Made by a program: the position numbers and the translations under genes. From Prinia subflava (lineage: Eukaryota > Chordata > Aves > Passeriformes > Cisticolidae), in contig NC_086249.1 of the NCBI RefSeq assembly GCF_021018805.1, positions 79,448,472 to 79,512,471 of the forward strand: 64,000 nucleotides of DNA. Direction: 5' to 3'. Position 1 is the first letter of the stretch, and each line of letters begins with the position of its first letter. The notes beneath the pieces were generated by a model, which saw only the letters and a program-made list of their open reading frames with translations, did not search any database and was not told the origin of the DNA. This document shows, piece by piece, positions 25,301 to 38,680 of the stretch.

Positions 25301-26814
25301 TAAAAGAAAGAGTTGTTTGAAGGACCAATGATACGTGTCTAACTGCTTCCTCTTCAATACAGATAGCATGGCCAGAGGTGCATGACAGCTCTTGCATCCA
25401 GACAGGAGCACAGAGAAGATGCACAGCCTCCTCCTACTTGTCTGCTGTTCAGTAGAGACATGAATTTCTTAGGGTAACTTGTACAGCCTCTGGTGATGGC
25501 TCTAAACCTGGACTACTTGAAAAAGCCCATTTAAACACAGAAATTTCTCTTGGCTTCGAGGGCTAGTCCCATTTTTATAGCTGGCGTACAAGCTCAAATC
25601 TTTCCCAGTGTTTTAAGTATCTCACAGTCTTTTATACATGCAAGGCAGTGAACCTATTCTTGTTGAGCCTCACTTCACTTGCTTCCTCCCTGTTAGGGAA
25701 CCACAATCTTAAGAGAAGAAAAGCTTAGTTGTATAGACTATATAGTATGGAAGAATTTTAACTCTTTAGTTTATTTTTAAAATGTTATACACATTGTAAT
25801 GCAGAGTTGTAACTTACTGCCTTTTTGAAATCTTAAATATGTTGTAAATCCACTTTTCCTTTTTCTTCTCTCCTTGTGTTTCATACTGACTCTGAAAGTG
25901 TATTACTATTTTAACATAACCGTTTTCTTAGCTGTAAAAGAAGGTAATATTAAGTCAGTTTTGAGATGATATATGTGACTAGGAGGTTTAAAATACAAAG
26001 CATATACTACAGTATTAAAAAAACTGTTTGGTTTCTTTTCCCTTTAAGCAAATTCATGCATTGGGCTTTTGAGTGCTTAGGCTGATCTGTCTGCTGCTCC
26101 ATGGAACTGGATTGTGCTTGCCCAATTGTCTGCATAGTTAAAATATTTTGAACATAGCCTATTTTAATGTAACTTCTTTTGAAATATCTGCCTAATGGAG
26201 AGGTCTTAATGGAATACTTTAATAGCCCAAAGTGGTTACCTGCAATTGCTCCAGTGTATTTCAGTCAATTACAAAGGAAGGCAATATTTAACGTTGAAGT
26301 GAAGCTAGATGGTGTAATGAACTGGCAGATTGCCAACTTGATCTTCTCCACAGGAGAATTTGTATTAATGTGATGCTTTTCATTTGTTCTCCAGAAGGTC
26401 ACCAGTAATATGTAAATTGGAGTTAAAATTCCCACTCTGTGCAGTACAGGTTTATGGTCAGATCATTCTTGTGTATTAGCATATTAAGTATCAAAGAGAT
26501 TATTTTAGCTATTTCATGTCAGAATTTAAATAGGAGGTTGTTGGGTATTGGGAAGAGAGCCTGAGAGGATTGTCATCGAAATCATTGCTGTAAGGCTGAA
26601 TCTGGATTTTAGCCATGGAGAGAAATAAAATGGGGCACATTAGAACTATTAGTGAAAGAAGAGGTGGTTAATAACTGTACATCTTACTTGTAATGTAATC
26701 AAGACCACTAATTTATTCTGTGAGGTAGTAACCTTTATATTAAGATTCTTATCATATTAGCTATTTACCTTCTGGTGCTCGTTTGTAAGCATCAAGTTCA
26801 AATTTTGGTTTCTG

Positions 26815-26855
26815 ACTATTGACAGGGGCTTTTTTACTATTGACAGGAACTTTTA
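26815..26855 (+). repeat. Diverged 21-bp tandem duplication
   Basis: Two adjacent units begin ACTATTGACAGG, at 26815 and 26836, and both run into a T-rich end. They differ at a few positions. Confidence 0.75.
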
Positions 26856-27551
26856 TAGTCCTTGTGTTTGAAAGACCTTGATTTAGGAAGCAAATGAGTG
26901 GCTAATGTTTCTATTGAAAACTGGATAAATTTGTCTTTTTGCTTTGTGTGTTTATAATCCCATGTTCCTTACATTCCTATTCCTTGTCATAGTCTTCTGT
27001 TCCTCTGCTCTGGGCCTCAGGGAAGTGTAGTGTTTGAGGAGACTCAGGAGTGGTAAGGAGCTGTGCCATTTTACATGTGGCAGGGCTGACATTACTCCAG
27101 TAGTAGATGCATTGAGTGAGATAAGTTAAATGAGCATCGTGTGAAATGGTACAGAAGTGATGGGCACTGGGGATACCATGGGAGAAGACTGCCCACCTCT
27201 GTGGCTCCATTTGCTTTGCTGGCTTCCAAAAAAATGCTTGACTTGATTTCCTAAGTTTTCCAATGTTGCGCCGGTTTGTCTTTTGGGTGAACACTAAGTC
27301 CTGTGTGTTGCAGGTCTTTTGAAGGTGGTTTTAAGGTGGAAACAATTTTGTACTCTCAAAATGTAACCATTCATGCCTGTGTTATCAAATATTTCTTTCT
27401 AGTCCTGGCTGATAGGACATAGCAGGAGAACCAGAAAACTCCATGTGTGGTGCAAACTCTGCCTGGGTGCAGGTAGTCCCAAACCCTAACTGCTGTTACA
27501 GTTTTTTGACTCTTGAAATGAAAGGTCCTGAATTTTTGTAACTGAAGATTG

Positions 27552-27598
27552 TTTCAAGGAACACATTTTAAAGGAACTTTTCAAGGAACATTTTAAAT
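27552..27598 (+). repeat. Short duplication around CAAGGAACA
   Basis: Two near-identical segments of about 20 bp beginning TTTCAAGGAACA and ending in TTTTAAA occur about 27 bp apart. The first has two extra bases. Confidence 0.65.
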
Positions 27599-29519
27599 AT
27601 AAGTGAAATATTTGAGGTCTGGGTTTCCATGCTGAGTTTGTGTCACTTGGCAAATGACAGTGTTTTGGGCAAACCTTTGGACTGTGGGGGTGTGTGATGG
27701 AAATTGGCTACTCCTCTGGGGAAGTGACTGTTGGTGTGACTCGTAGCAGAAAACTTCCTCTGGCTCTTCCAAAGCCAAGTGAAAATTTTTATCGGGAGAA
27801 AAATAAAAAATGGAGTCACGATGCAACAAGATTGAACCCAAGAAGGACGGAGACCAGTTTGCATCTTGTGCTTGTGTGTTTGTTAGATTAACAGTTTTAT
27901 TTCAATCTGTGTTGTTAAGAGTGATGGGTTTTTGTCTATCTTCTTCCTTTGACTATTTGCACTATCACCATTAACATTCCAAATTATTTCAATGTGTATT
28001 AATTGAGCTGCCAAAATAAAACAATTCTTGCTGTACAGAAGGAAATCAGCATTGTTATGCTGAGATAAACACATGACTCATTCTTATGCGTTTACATGAA
28101 ATTTGGCCTCTTTCTTTTCCCAACTGTATTCTTCTCTGTTTGACTAATAAATACAGGGCTAGTTTTTCAGGTATTGATGATGAAGAGTGCCGTTTTTCAG
28201 CTCACTTTCAAACACGTGCTCTATTTTCAAGTGTACATTTGTGAAGGTGGAAGCAATAATTGAGGGAGATACTGTGTTTTTCTTTAAGGAACAAAACAAA
28301 AATACCCTAACAAAATCAGAGGTTGGTACAGCACTTCAGTGATAGATGGTAATGAGCAGTAGATGATTTGTAAGGTAGGTCAAGGAAAGATAGTACTATT
28401 TAGAAGATCTTGTACCAAAAAAATGAGGAGGTTTTTATTTTCTCATTTTTATCTCTTACTATTAAAAATGTCCTTCTGTTATTGACAGGAGAAAAACACG
28501 TGCTACAAAACATTCAGCCAGCAGGAAAATATATCTGCTCTGCCTCAGGGTTTTAATGTTGCTTCATTTCTTAAAGTATCTTTCCCATTTACATGATATC
28601 TTCCTACAATTTCAGTAGAGCAGTTTTCAGTGGGAACACAGTTTAGGACTATAATTGGTTAGAAAAACTGATTTAGCAAAGTCTTGCTGCCTGTGGTCTG
28701 TATCTGCACAACACTGAAAACCCAGGTGGGGCAGCAGCTATTCCAGCCACCATGTGGCAGAGGAGAAGGGACTGGTCACCCTGCAGTCCCATCTGCTTTC
28801 TGCTGTCACAGGCAAATCTTCATTCAGGTGGTGAACTGCATCAGGAGGCTCTTCTGTTGGAATAACATTTCCTCATAATTTGCCATCCTCCATTATTCAT
28901 TTTTTTTAAATCTTGTGTGGTTTTCAGGAGGGCTGGCAACAGTTTGTCTCTCCTGGCAGCTGCTGAGGAGCAAAAGGTGAGCTTCCAGGAGCTGAGGGTC
29001 AGGGAGTCTCCTGTTCTTTACCCCTTAACAATATGTTTAGGTTTAAATGTTTGTCAAACTGTGATTTAGTAGTTCTGTTGCTCCACCTATTAATGAATGG
29101 GAGAGTCAATCTCACTTTGAAACGGTTAAAGTATTTATAATACCTTTGTCAGTAATTTTTCTCCCCTCACTTCCTTATTGTGCATGGGATCACTGGATGA
29201 CTTGCTCTTTTGAAGTTAATTTCTTCCCAGGATGCTTTTGTAGAGTCACAACTGCTTGGAATCTGTTCAGAAAAGACTCAGAACAGAAACATTAGTGCAG
29301 AGTGGCCTGGGCTTGTGTAGGGGTTTTAACACTTGGTCCTTATGAGGTAGAGGCTGCAGCACAAGTTGCTGAGAATTTTTTTTTTCTTTTTGAATTGGAT
29401 CTTAATGGATTGTCAGTGTCTCAGTTTGTCACACATCCTGTGGAGTTAGAAGGGTCATTAAAAACAGAAACAAGTGTTTAAATACTCTGACTTCTCTTCT
29501 GAACAGTTACTTTTGTGGC

Positions 29520-29725
29520 CAGAAATGCTTAACAGAACAATGGAGGCCAGGAGGGACCTCTGGACAAGCCATCCACGTTGTGTCAGGGTTGAGGCTGCAC
29601 CTGGGGCCATGTTCAGTAGAATCTGAGACTCTCCCAGGAAGAAGGCCCATCACTTCACAGTGTGGCTGTGCTTAGACACCCTTGTGCCTTCTTTACATCC
29701 AGATAGAATTTTTCTGAATGTGATT
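29520..29725 (-). mobile_element. Decayed CR1 LINE 3' fragment
   Basis: Reading the + strand, the blocks GGAGGGACCTCTGG, GGGGCCATGTTCAGT, GAGACTCTCCCAGG, a CACCCTT block and ATCCAGATAGAATTTTTCTG occur in the order and rough spacing expected for the reverse complement of a CR1 3' region. The terminal ATAGAATC repeat is not clear and many positions have changed, so this is an old copy. The match is to remembered CR1 consensus features, not a database alignment. Confidence 0.6.
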
Positions 29726-30877
29726 CTCTGACCCTTTGACAAGCATCAGCACTGCTGTCAGAGCTGTCTCGTTGGGTCACCATCTCTTGTGGTAGAAGGC
29801 TCCACATGTGTTAGTAATCCAGCTGAATTAGACATCTGTATGTGTGTACAGATGTGTACGTTTTCCAGCCTTCTGGATGGAAATACTTCACTGCCCCACA
29901 AGACTCCTGGCTGAGCTTTTGTGGCTGTACATCTTTTCCACATGTAGAGGCATTTTCTTTTTCTTAGAAAGTACAGTCAAGTTAAACTGACTAATACAAG
30001 AGTGAAGAAAACAGTAAATAATGGTGCTTTATAAAATATAATCTTTCTAAAACTAGGCTGAATTTTAAATTCCATTTCTTGATTGATTTTTCTTGGTGTT
30101 ATGAAGGCTTAACTTATACTTATTCAATTTAACTTGGATTCTTTGGCGTTAAAATCACCTTGTATTCACTGAGAGAAGTTAAATATGAAGTTGGAGTCTT
30201 CATGCTAAAGAAGTGGATCAGGTTCAAGCCTTTCCGCCTGCTCTTCAGCATCTTAGGAGGTTTTGACAGCCTGAAAGCTAAATTACCTATTTGGAAGTGT
30301 TCTAAGTTGAGTGCTAGAACTAAAATATATGTTTGTTGTTTCAGGTGGTGGTGTATATAACTTCGTTGGAGAGTCCTGCCTTTCACTGTCTGGATCCTTT
30401 TAACAGTGTGTCAAAGGTGAGTGGTTCAAGTTTAGTGGTTGTTTTTGTAACTTAAGATAACAAGTAAACTGGATGTATTGCTTGGTTTTGGCTTTTATGT
30501 AATAGCAGTGTAGTTGTGATTTTTTGAAATTTGTTTAACTGCTGGATGAATGATTAAATAGTGGTTTTTTCTGTCAGTGTTCTGGGGCAAATCAGTTCTA
30601 ACTCTTACTTAAAAAAAAAAAAAGATAAGCTCAAACTATTAATTAAGAACTAGATATTGCTTCCACTGTTTTATGGCTCCTGTCTCCTGTTACCCTCTTC
30701 TTTGACTTGGGATGTTTTCCCTTGAAGGTGCTGCCTGAAAGCACAACATGATTGTGTGGGAAGTATGAAGGAGAAACAGTCATCCATAAACCATCCATAG
30801 ACTTTGTGCTATTCTTTGGTTGAATTCTGAAAACTAAGTAATAGCTTTGCAAGTGTTGAGTATTGAAAGTATTGGGT

Positions 30878-30949
30878 GGAAAGAAGGTTTTTGTGAGAGC
30901 AGAAAAGTGAGAAGGAAAGAAGGTTTTCTGTGAGAACAAAAGAATTGCA
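30878..30949 (+). repeat. 36-bp tandem duplication
   Basis: Two adjacent units start GGAAAGAAGGTTTT at 30878 and 30914 and continue with TGTGAGA followed by a purine-rich end. They are clearly related but diverged. Confidence 0.8.
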
Positions 30950-33867
30950 TTCAGTGTATAGAGAGTATCTTCCTAGGCTGACTCTGAAGATCTGAAATAA
31001 TCTAATTAAGCTGATGTTGCTGTAGAAGTCTTTTTGTGGTAGAGTTTGGCCAATATCTTTCAATTTGTGTACCCTGCTGTCAGTTTCTAGTAGCTGTAGT
31101 TGATTTCTGTGGCTTAGTAGGAATTTATTAACAGAAACCTTTAATAAATGACACCACCATCTTGGCCTTATCCAGTACTTTACCAGGTGGATTTGTTACT
31201 TCTTGCTCAAATTCTCTGTTTATAAAATAAAAGTAGTGTTACCTTCTTCAGGGGGAAGTTATGAAGTCCAATTGGATCCTTCAAATGAAAAGGAATCTAT
31301 TAAGTTGTTGTGTGCCTTGTGATGTTTGCTGTGGGTTCTGTTAAATACTTGTTCAATTAAGCGTTATGAGATGTTGAAATTTGATTTATTTTTTCAATAA
31401 ATTGAAGGTGAACCAGTTAGAATTAAAAATGCAATCCAATCTGAACAATAATATCTCCATATGTTTTTGCAAATTATTGATTTTCCTTTAAACTGAAAAG
31501 GAAATTCTGAAGTAATACTGAGATAGTGGGCTTTTGCACTATATTTTTAAATTATCTGACATATGTCTTTAGATGTACTGAAAAAAATTTTTAACCCTGA
31601 CCTTTGTAACAGATCACTGTAACCTTGAACACTTAGGTGTTTAAAGACTAATAGAAACCTATTGTACTAGTTTTCTGCAGTAGAATTTGCAGTAAGTTTT
31701 TTAAATACTTTTTCTATGAGGTATAGGTAGCAAAATCAAAATATTCTTGAAAGAGCTGTTAATGTGAAAAAAAATAAACACACAATCCTAAAGCAAATGA
31801 TTCATCAAGCTCTGTTAACCTATTAATTGTAAAATTATTTTTCTGCAATAATTTCTTCTCAAAATTAAGCCAGTATTGTATTGACTATGGGCTAAATTAT
31901 GTATTTAATTCAAATACATTAGAGTTTTGTCTTCGGAATCTGTTTCATATACTTTTTATAATAATTTTAAGTTAAATGTTCAGTGACAATAATTTTAAAA
32001 ATAGTCCACTGCTCACTTAAAGAAAATAGGTGTCTGAAGTCTTGGTTATGTTCTTAGTCACCTTTATTTTGTGAGCTAGTTGCTGTCATATATGGCATAT
32101 TGAGTAATTTTTTTTTTTACTCTTTAATCCAATAAATGTTGAGGGTAACATGCCCAAAGTGGAGTTCTTTATATCAGGCGAGGGTTTTATGTATTTTGCC
32201 AAGAGGCAGTAAATAGATAACAGCTCAAGCTCATTGAAAGGAGGTGAGGAAGAACTGGAAATGTCAGTTGGTGGGGGTTGTAGGGAATGTCTCTTTTTTT
32301 GTATCTTTTTTTTTTTCCTTTTTTATTGAAGAGTGAGTACCCAGGATATTTGCTGTGTACAATTAGACCACACTCAATTTCAGTAACAAAATTAAATCTA
32401 ACTGTATTAATATTTTACTCCTTTTTCCATCCTTTGTGTGCTTGTTTCTGATGGACTGTATTCAGCTTGGTAAATATGTGAATCTGCAAAACCTGGAGCA
32501 TTGTAGTGCTGTTCCCAAAAGGAAATGAATACGTAGGTGTAGCTTCAGTAAAGCCTACGTTTGTAATGCTTTGTTGAACCAGAATGTAGTAAACCTTTTG
32601 CACTTTGAAAAGGAAATGAAATTGGCAACAAAGTAAATTTTCAGAAATTGCACAGTCCTTAAACTTCACTGAACTGCAGGCAATCTTGTATCCTTATAGG
32701 ATTTTGTCCTGATTATCAAGGTCTGCCAGGTCTTCTTTTATATAGCTGGGCAAGCTGGCTTTTTTCAGTTGTTAGCTTTCCTCTCCCTCTCCTCTAACAT
32801 CACATTCTGTGTAGTGATACTCTGTATTTTTGAACTTGTCCCTCATTCACTTGTAGTAATTGAATCAAAAATAAGATCTCATATTGGATTTTCACAATAA
32901 AGTATTTTGAAAAGTGGTTGCAATATTGGTATGTGCATTGAGCATTTTGTATTTTAGATTAAAATCTTCTGAGAAATGTTCTGTGGTTTTTTGAGTCTTG
33001 ATACACTTGTATGGAATACTTAGTTCTTTAGGGTTACCTCTGTACATGGGAGTGAGATTGTTTGATGGGATCAGAAGCAAACTGGTAAGAGCAAAGTTAT
33101 AAATGTCTTTGTACTCAGCAGATTTGTCAAAAGCTACGGTACCACAGCATAGAACAGAAATCCTTGTCTGTAAAGATTCTCAGAGCAAGCATGAAAGAGA
33201 TTAACTCCTCACATATTGAGACTGGGAACCTGCACACAGCTTCTGACAGACTGATCCTCCTCCTCTGTTCAAGAGCAAAAAGCGCTGTAGACATTTCAGC
33301 TTGATGGAACTGTTTGTGATGCTGTATCACAATATTTCTTGGTATTTTTCTGTGATTCAGCATGTTGTAGTTATTGATTTTGGATATTTTTTAACCCAAG
33401 GAAAATGATACCTATTCTCAGTGTTGCCTATGAGTTAGTTATGGGCAACTTTGATTCTGACAGTTATGAAGAGAATGAAAGGTATGTGCTGAGTAGATGT
33501 CTGGATTCCTTTCCCTTAAAAAAATACTTCTGTAATTGTGCCAATTATCTCAGGTGCCCAAAGTGATTCTGATACTTCGAATGCAACTTCAGTGTTACTT
33601 AAGTATATTTACAGACATTTAGTATAAGAAATGAATTTATAAAATACTGCCTGGTATGTTATGCTAGTGGCATAATACTTTCTAACCTATAATTGAGGAC
33701 AGTGGGGAAGAACACTTTCAGCCCTTTCTTCCACTTCCCTTACTACAGAGACACACCCTGAATAAATTGATCTTCCCTGATTACATTATTTAAGTATTTC
33801 CCTTTTTTAGATTTTTCTTTACCGCATTTTTGTTTCTCTTTGTAGTAATTGTAGTTCTTTACTTCAG

Positions 33868-33986
33868 CTATAGGCATGTTCTAATTTACTAATATTATGA
33901 AAGTTAAAAATCTATTGAACTATAGGCATTTAATTTTTAATTTACTAGTTTTAATTTACTAGTAATATGAAAGTTAGGAATCTGTT
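33868..33986 (+). repeat. Diverged tandem duplication, about 52 and 67 bp
   Basis: Copy 1 (33868-33919) and copy 2 (33920-33986) both begin CTATAGGCAT and share an AATTTACTA block, then ATATGAAAGTTA and AATCT. Copy 2 carries an internal second duplication of TTTTAATTTACTAG, which accounts for its extra length. Confidence 0.85.
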
Positions 33987-36900
33987 ATCTATTTTTTTCC
34001 AGTTTTGATAGTTTCAGGTGCAACTCAGGTTGGTAGTATCAGCAGTACCTGGTACAGCACACAAATGTCCTTTGCAGTGTGCTTTAATTGCAGTCCATAT
34101 GGATTCCTCATCAGAAAACACTGTACAGCTTGCACCAATGCAGGAAAATAAATTTCAGTAAAAATAAAACAGCGACCACATGTTTTCATGATGGAAGTGG
34201 TTTTGGTGTATGATAGCCAATGTGGACTTTTTCTGTCTTGTCATCCAGCATGTCAGTTTTTCTGAGCCAAGTGGTTTGGTGTGTTATTTAGATGTTGAAA
34301 TTGGTGAACTTCACAGAAGAGAAGAATATTTAAAAGTTACTGTGGTATATGATAGAATTCGGTTTCCAATAACTTGGTTAATTAATCTTGGATTACAATT
34401 ACTGTTTGCACTGTAGTAACAAAGCTCCAGTTCTACTAAGCAGAGACAACTGAGAAAATGAGCTTGCCCTGTTGTTTATTTTTTAAACTGGTAGCAACAC
34501 AAAGCATAGAATATCATGCATATAGATGCAAGCCTTTTACAGTTTATTTTTCTTTCTGTGATTTTAAGTTTGAGAGCCTTATTTTAAGACATCACAGGTT
34601 CCTTGCCATCTTGTGGATTTAAGCCCCTCTTTCCTTTGTACTGTGTTTTCACACCCTTTTGTTTCAGGGATAAACTGCAGCTCTCATCCCTCCTTATTTT
34701 GGAGGCTGTTGTTGATGTCAGCTGCTCTTGTTCTCTGCAATAGAGCCTTGGTGTAGCCTATTTTCTACCTGCCCCATTCTCTCTTCTATCACCCCACCTT
34801 TCTTTTAAGTGATCCTTCTCCTGATTTTTGATTCAGTACCTCTATGTGTAATCCTTCCAGGTACTGATGTTGCCACTGAGACTGGTTTTTTTCCTTACTG
34901 GTTTGGGTCCTTGAATTTTTGTAGCACACCTTTTCCTTATGACTGCTTGTTCTACTTTTTCCTACTAATACTTAAAATTTACCAGTAGCCTGAATTTTTT
35001 TTAATGTGCAATACCATCGTCTTAACAGATATGTTCCTGTATGGGAACTAGAAGTCTGTGTCATGCAAGCAGCTACAGCAAGTGATGTCAGAGATTATTT
35101 CCCTGAAGCAGCAGGTAGCTGGGGTATCCAAATTTTCCCAAGAGGCTGATTTTGAATTCTCTATCTTGCACCAAAATCCATAGCTCTTAGCACATTCCCT
35201 GATAAGCTCGGTTGTCTCATACCATTAGTTCTCAGGTTATCACATACCAGCCCCAAAAATGCTTTTGAATGAGGGTTAGACTTCTCTTTATATTTGATCG
35301 CTGAATTTGTTTTTCAAGATTAAACAATCAGAGTATTAGTTTTCCTTGCTTAGTTGTCCCTGAAGATTACTGAATGGTATTTTCTGTCAGCCTTGGATTT
35401 GCATGGGATCTGGAAAGGTCTGTTCCATTATTACTGGAGAGAGGGCTGGTTTATGATGGTGAAGATCTGGATGCATGGTAATGTGAAATATTTACCTCAA
35501 AATGAAAGGGTGTAGACATCCCTGAGTTTACTTGAATATTTTTTACTGGAACTACAAAACTTGTGTGTGTGTTTTGAAACTGTCTCATAAGCAAGGCTTT
35601 GACAATTGTGCTAATTTGAATTTGCTGTCAAAGGGATGATGGAAGCTAGCATTCTCAGCTGCTGACTTGCACTTCAGGCACTCTTTGGATGCTTGGCTGC
35701 TGTAACAAACTTTCTGACTGCAGTAAATTACTGAAACTTCAGGAGGTCTTGAGCTGTGAGCTGTAAGTCTTCTTCCATGTGACTGCTCACACATCGTTAT
35801 GTGGCCAACATTGGAGTGTCCCATTTGTTTGCTGGGCTTATGTCCGTTGTGTGAAGAGCAGCTGCTGCTTTGTATTATTCAGGAAAAAGAGTGGCAGAGA
35901 GATCAGAAGCCTGCTGATTGTTGTGACCTGCTTCCTGCCTGTGGTTTAGGAGAAGGGGAGAAAAATGACAGCACAAAGTAGGGCACTGGTCAGCTAAAGA
36001 TTCTGGCCTGTTGGTGGTGGCTGGTCATTTCCACATCCTGAGACAGTAGCCTAATAACTAATCGTGTAAAATTCCTGAAAATAAGAGAGACAAAACTGAG
36101 GGCAATATTCGATGACATGACATAGTGCTGCTTAGCTTTACAGACTTGGTTAGCTTGGTTTCAGGGTGGAGTTTTTTGAATCTAAATGTATTTGTTATGC
36201 ACTAGAGGAACAGGAACAGGGCATCAAATAATAATTCAGATCAAGGCCTGTTCCTCAGAGTTTATTTTGCAAGAAGCTGAAGAACAAATAAAACAAAAAT
36301 GCTTGGTATTAGTCACTTGAAACAATCAGGGATTCTGTGGTAGAGGAAGGGAAAAGGGATGTAAGTTCGGTAAGTTCTCCCCAGGGTCCAGAGAAGGAGG
36401 GCATGAGTGTATCTTCCTACTTGTCCCTATTCTCTTTTTTCCTCTATTTTCTTTCTATTCTATTTTATTCTCTGTTACCTTGAGGTGATTTGTGAATTTT
36501 TACATACTGACTCCTATTTCTGTTTAGTCATAGGATTATAATTTGCTGCTCCTTTAATACACTGCTCTACAGCTCCCAATATTTGTGTATCAGTTTTCTT
36601 CAGAAAGCTTTTCATTGAGGCTTGAGCCAGATTTGATAACACTGTTCTCTTGTGTGAGTAAGGTCTGAGTTAGATAATGAAGAAATTGTCTACTTCTGTT
36701 GTAACATTACTTCTAACAGGGTTGTGGTGTGTCACTCTTGGATATTGACTACAGGTAATGCTTAGTGCTTGACAGCATCTTGTAGCACCTTAGTATTTTG
36801 TATGGCTTCCAGCTGAACTGCTGCATGAGAGCAATGGCATAGTCATTTTTATTGAAAATCAGTAGCAGTATAAATTTTTAAATTTCTGTTAATCTAGATG

Positions 36901-38636
36901 GAGCAAGAACTCTGTGGTTAAAATTCCACATTTCAGACCTGTGGTTTTCAACCTGTTTTTTCCTTTATTTAATCTTCGTTCTTGTACAGATGTTAATCCT
37001 CACAATCTGTCTCCATGTTTGGAAATTATTTGGCTGCTATTATTTCCCTTTCATTTTTGTTGATGCATTTTGTTGTTATCTGGCGGGAGTAAGGAAGAAA
37101 ATGTGTCTGAGAGCATGTGAGGGTAGAATGTCTCATCAGTGCAAGAGTACATAACATTTCTGGATGAAAAGGAATGTAATGTAGCAGCCAAAACCAAGTG
37201 TTTAATTTTGAACCAAGTTATTGCAGGGAGGTTTTATTCAGGAAAAGCAAGCTTTGGAGAAATTTCACAGAAGATAAAAATAATAGGAGGAGATTTAAAG
37301 GTGTTTAGAAGTACTTCATTTTCTTCAAGTACAGAAGGTGAGAATAGGAATAAAGGAGAATGAGAATCCAGCATCATGAGGCAGTATTGGTCTCTCCTGA
37401 ATGATGTATATTTTGCACTTGGAAATATAGACTTTTCTAATTGCTTATTTTTGGTTTTGGGTAACTGCTTCTATGGAAAAAGTCAGATATTCCTATGGTG
37501 AAAATTTATCCTAGCTTATCCTTTTGAAAAGATGATCTGGTGCAGTGGAAAATTGTGTTGGGATAATAGCAGTGGAACAACTTCTGAGATTGTCTGTGTA
37601 CGCTGTCTTAGAGCAGCTGGCACCTGAACTGCAACATAAGAGCTCAGAATAAGGAGCATCTTCCTAACGTACTTACAGAAGCATGTGTTCTCTGGAGCAC
37701 TCCTGGGGTTTTAGAAAATCCCCTTTCATCCTCTTCCCTCTTCTGTGAAAGGTGTTTCTCTCTTGGCTTTGTGTCTCTCTCCATCAACTGAGGAATTAGC
37801 AATAGCTAGCTGCTGTAATTGTGTAGCAGAGCACTCAGAAATACAATTTTTTGGAAGAAAACTTCCATTTAAACTGGAAGAAGATATGTAAGAAATAATT
37901 TGATTGAAATAAATGAATGCTACCAAGAGTCCAGAACAAAAATGTGTTTGGTTTTAAGTTTAAAGCATTCTTTAAAAGTTATAGGACAAGTCATTTTGGA
38001 ACCTGTTTTATTTGGGAAATTTTGAGGGATAGCGTTCCCTCTGCATTTGTGTTTTGAGAGCAGTAAGAGAAGAGGATTCCTGTATTGACTCTGAAATGCC
38101 GTTAGATGGAAGAAAATTCTAAGGGGAGACTGGGATTGCCAATTCTTGCCTAGGCTTATACTTTCTTGGTTAGCACAGCAGTCAGTGTGACTGACGAGAG
38201 ACTCGTGAAGCTGCAGAATTCACTCGCATCTCATAAAAGATCCAAGAGTATTTCTTTATTTAAATTGTGCATTTGCTGGGTACATGCTCTATCAGGAAAT
38301 TAATAGCTGTAGCTTTATGAGTAACTTATCTCATGTTCCAGTCTTTTTCAGGAAGATGTACAGATTTATACAGGAATAAATTCAATACTATTAGCTGTCT
38401 CTTAATGAAATCTAATACTGCATCTTTCAAGCTACCTCTTTGGTTACATGCATAAGCACAGAATCAAGAATGGTATCTTATGTCCAGTGATTATTTTTAC
38501 CTGTACTATTCAAAGACCCTGCTTCTAGAAAGTAGCTTCTTGCCTCAGAAACTCTCCTAGATATAAGAAATAGGTGTTCATTAACCCAAATTCAGCTTTG
38601 GAACTTTGCCTTGAGATTTAAATTGAGACATATATA

Positions 38637-38680
38637 TTTTTTTCTTTTTCTTTTTTTTTCCCTTTTCTTTTTCCTCCCCT
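38637..38680 (+). repeat. 44-nt pure pyrimidine tract
   Basis: Every base is C or T, mostly T runs broken by single C residues and then a C-richer 3' end. It directly follows a short TATATA run. Such tracts can adopt triplex structures or act as polypyrimidine protein-binding sites in RNA. Confidence 0.85.

Larger units (their letters stand above)
11629..29519. other. Non-coding tract
   Basis: No coding exon, tRNA-like or other RNA gene is recognisable. Simple sequence includes T12 at 14747-14758, a (CT)6 run at 18451-18462, A13 at 19758-19770 and a T6-A10-T7 block at 17491-17513. Hairpins near 15.7-15.9 kb, a G-rich run at 16335 and small duplications near 26.8 and 27.6 kb are listed separately. 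Frames of up to 122 codons (for example 17015-17383, minus strand) look like random AT-driven translations. Confidence 0.7.
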
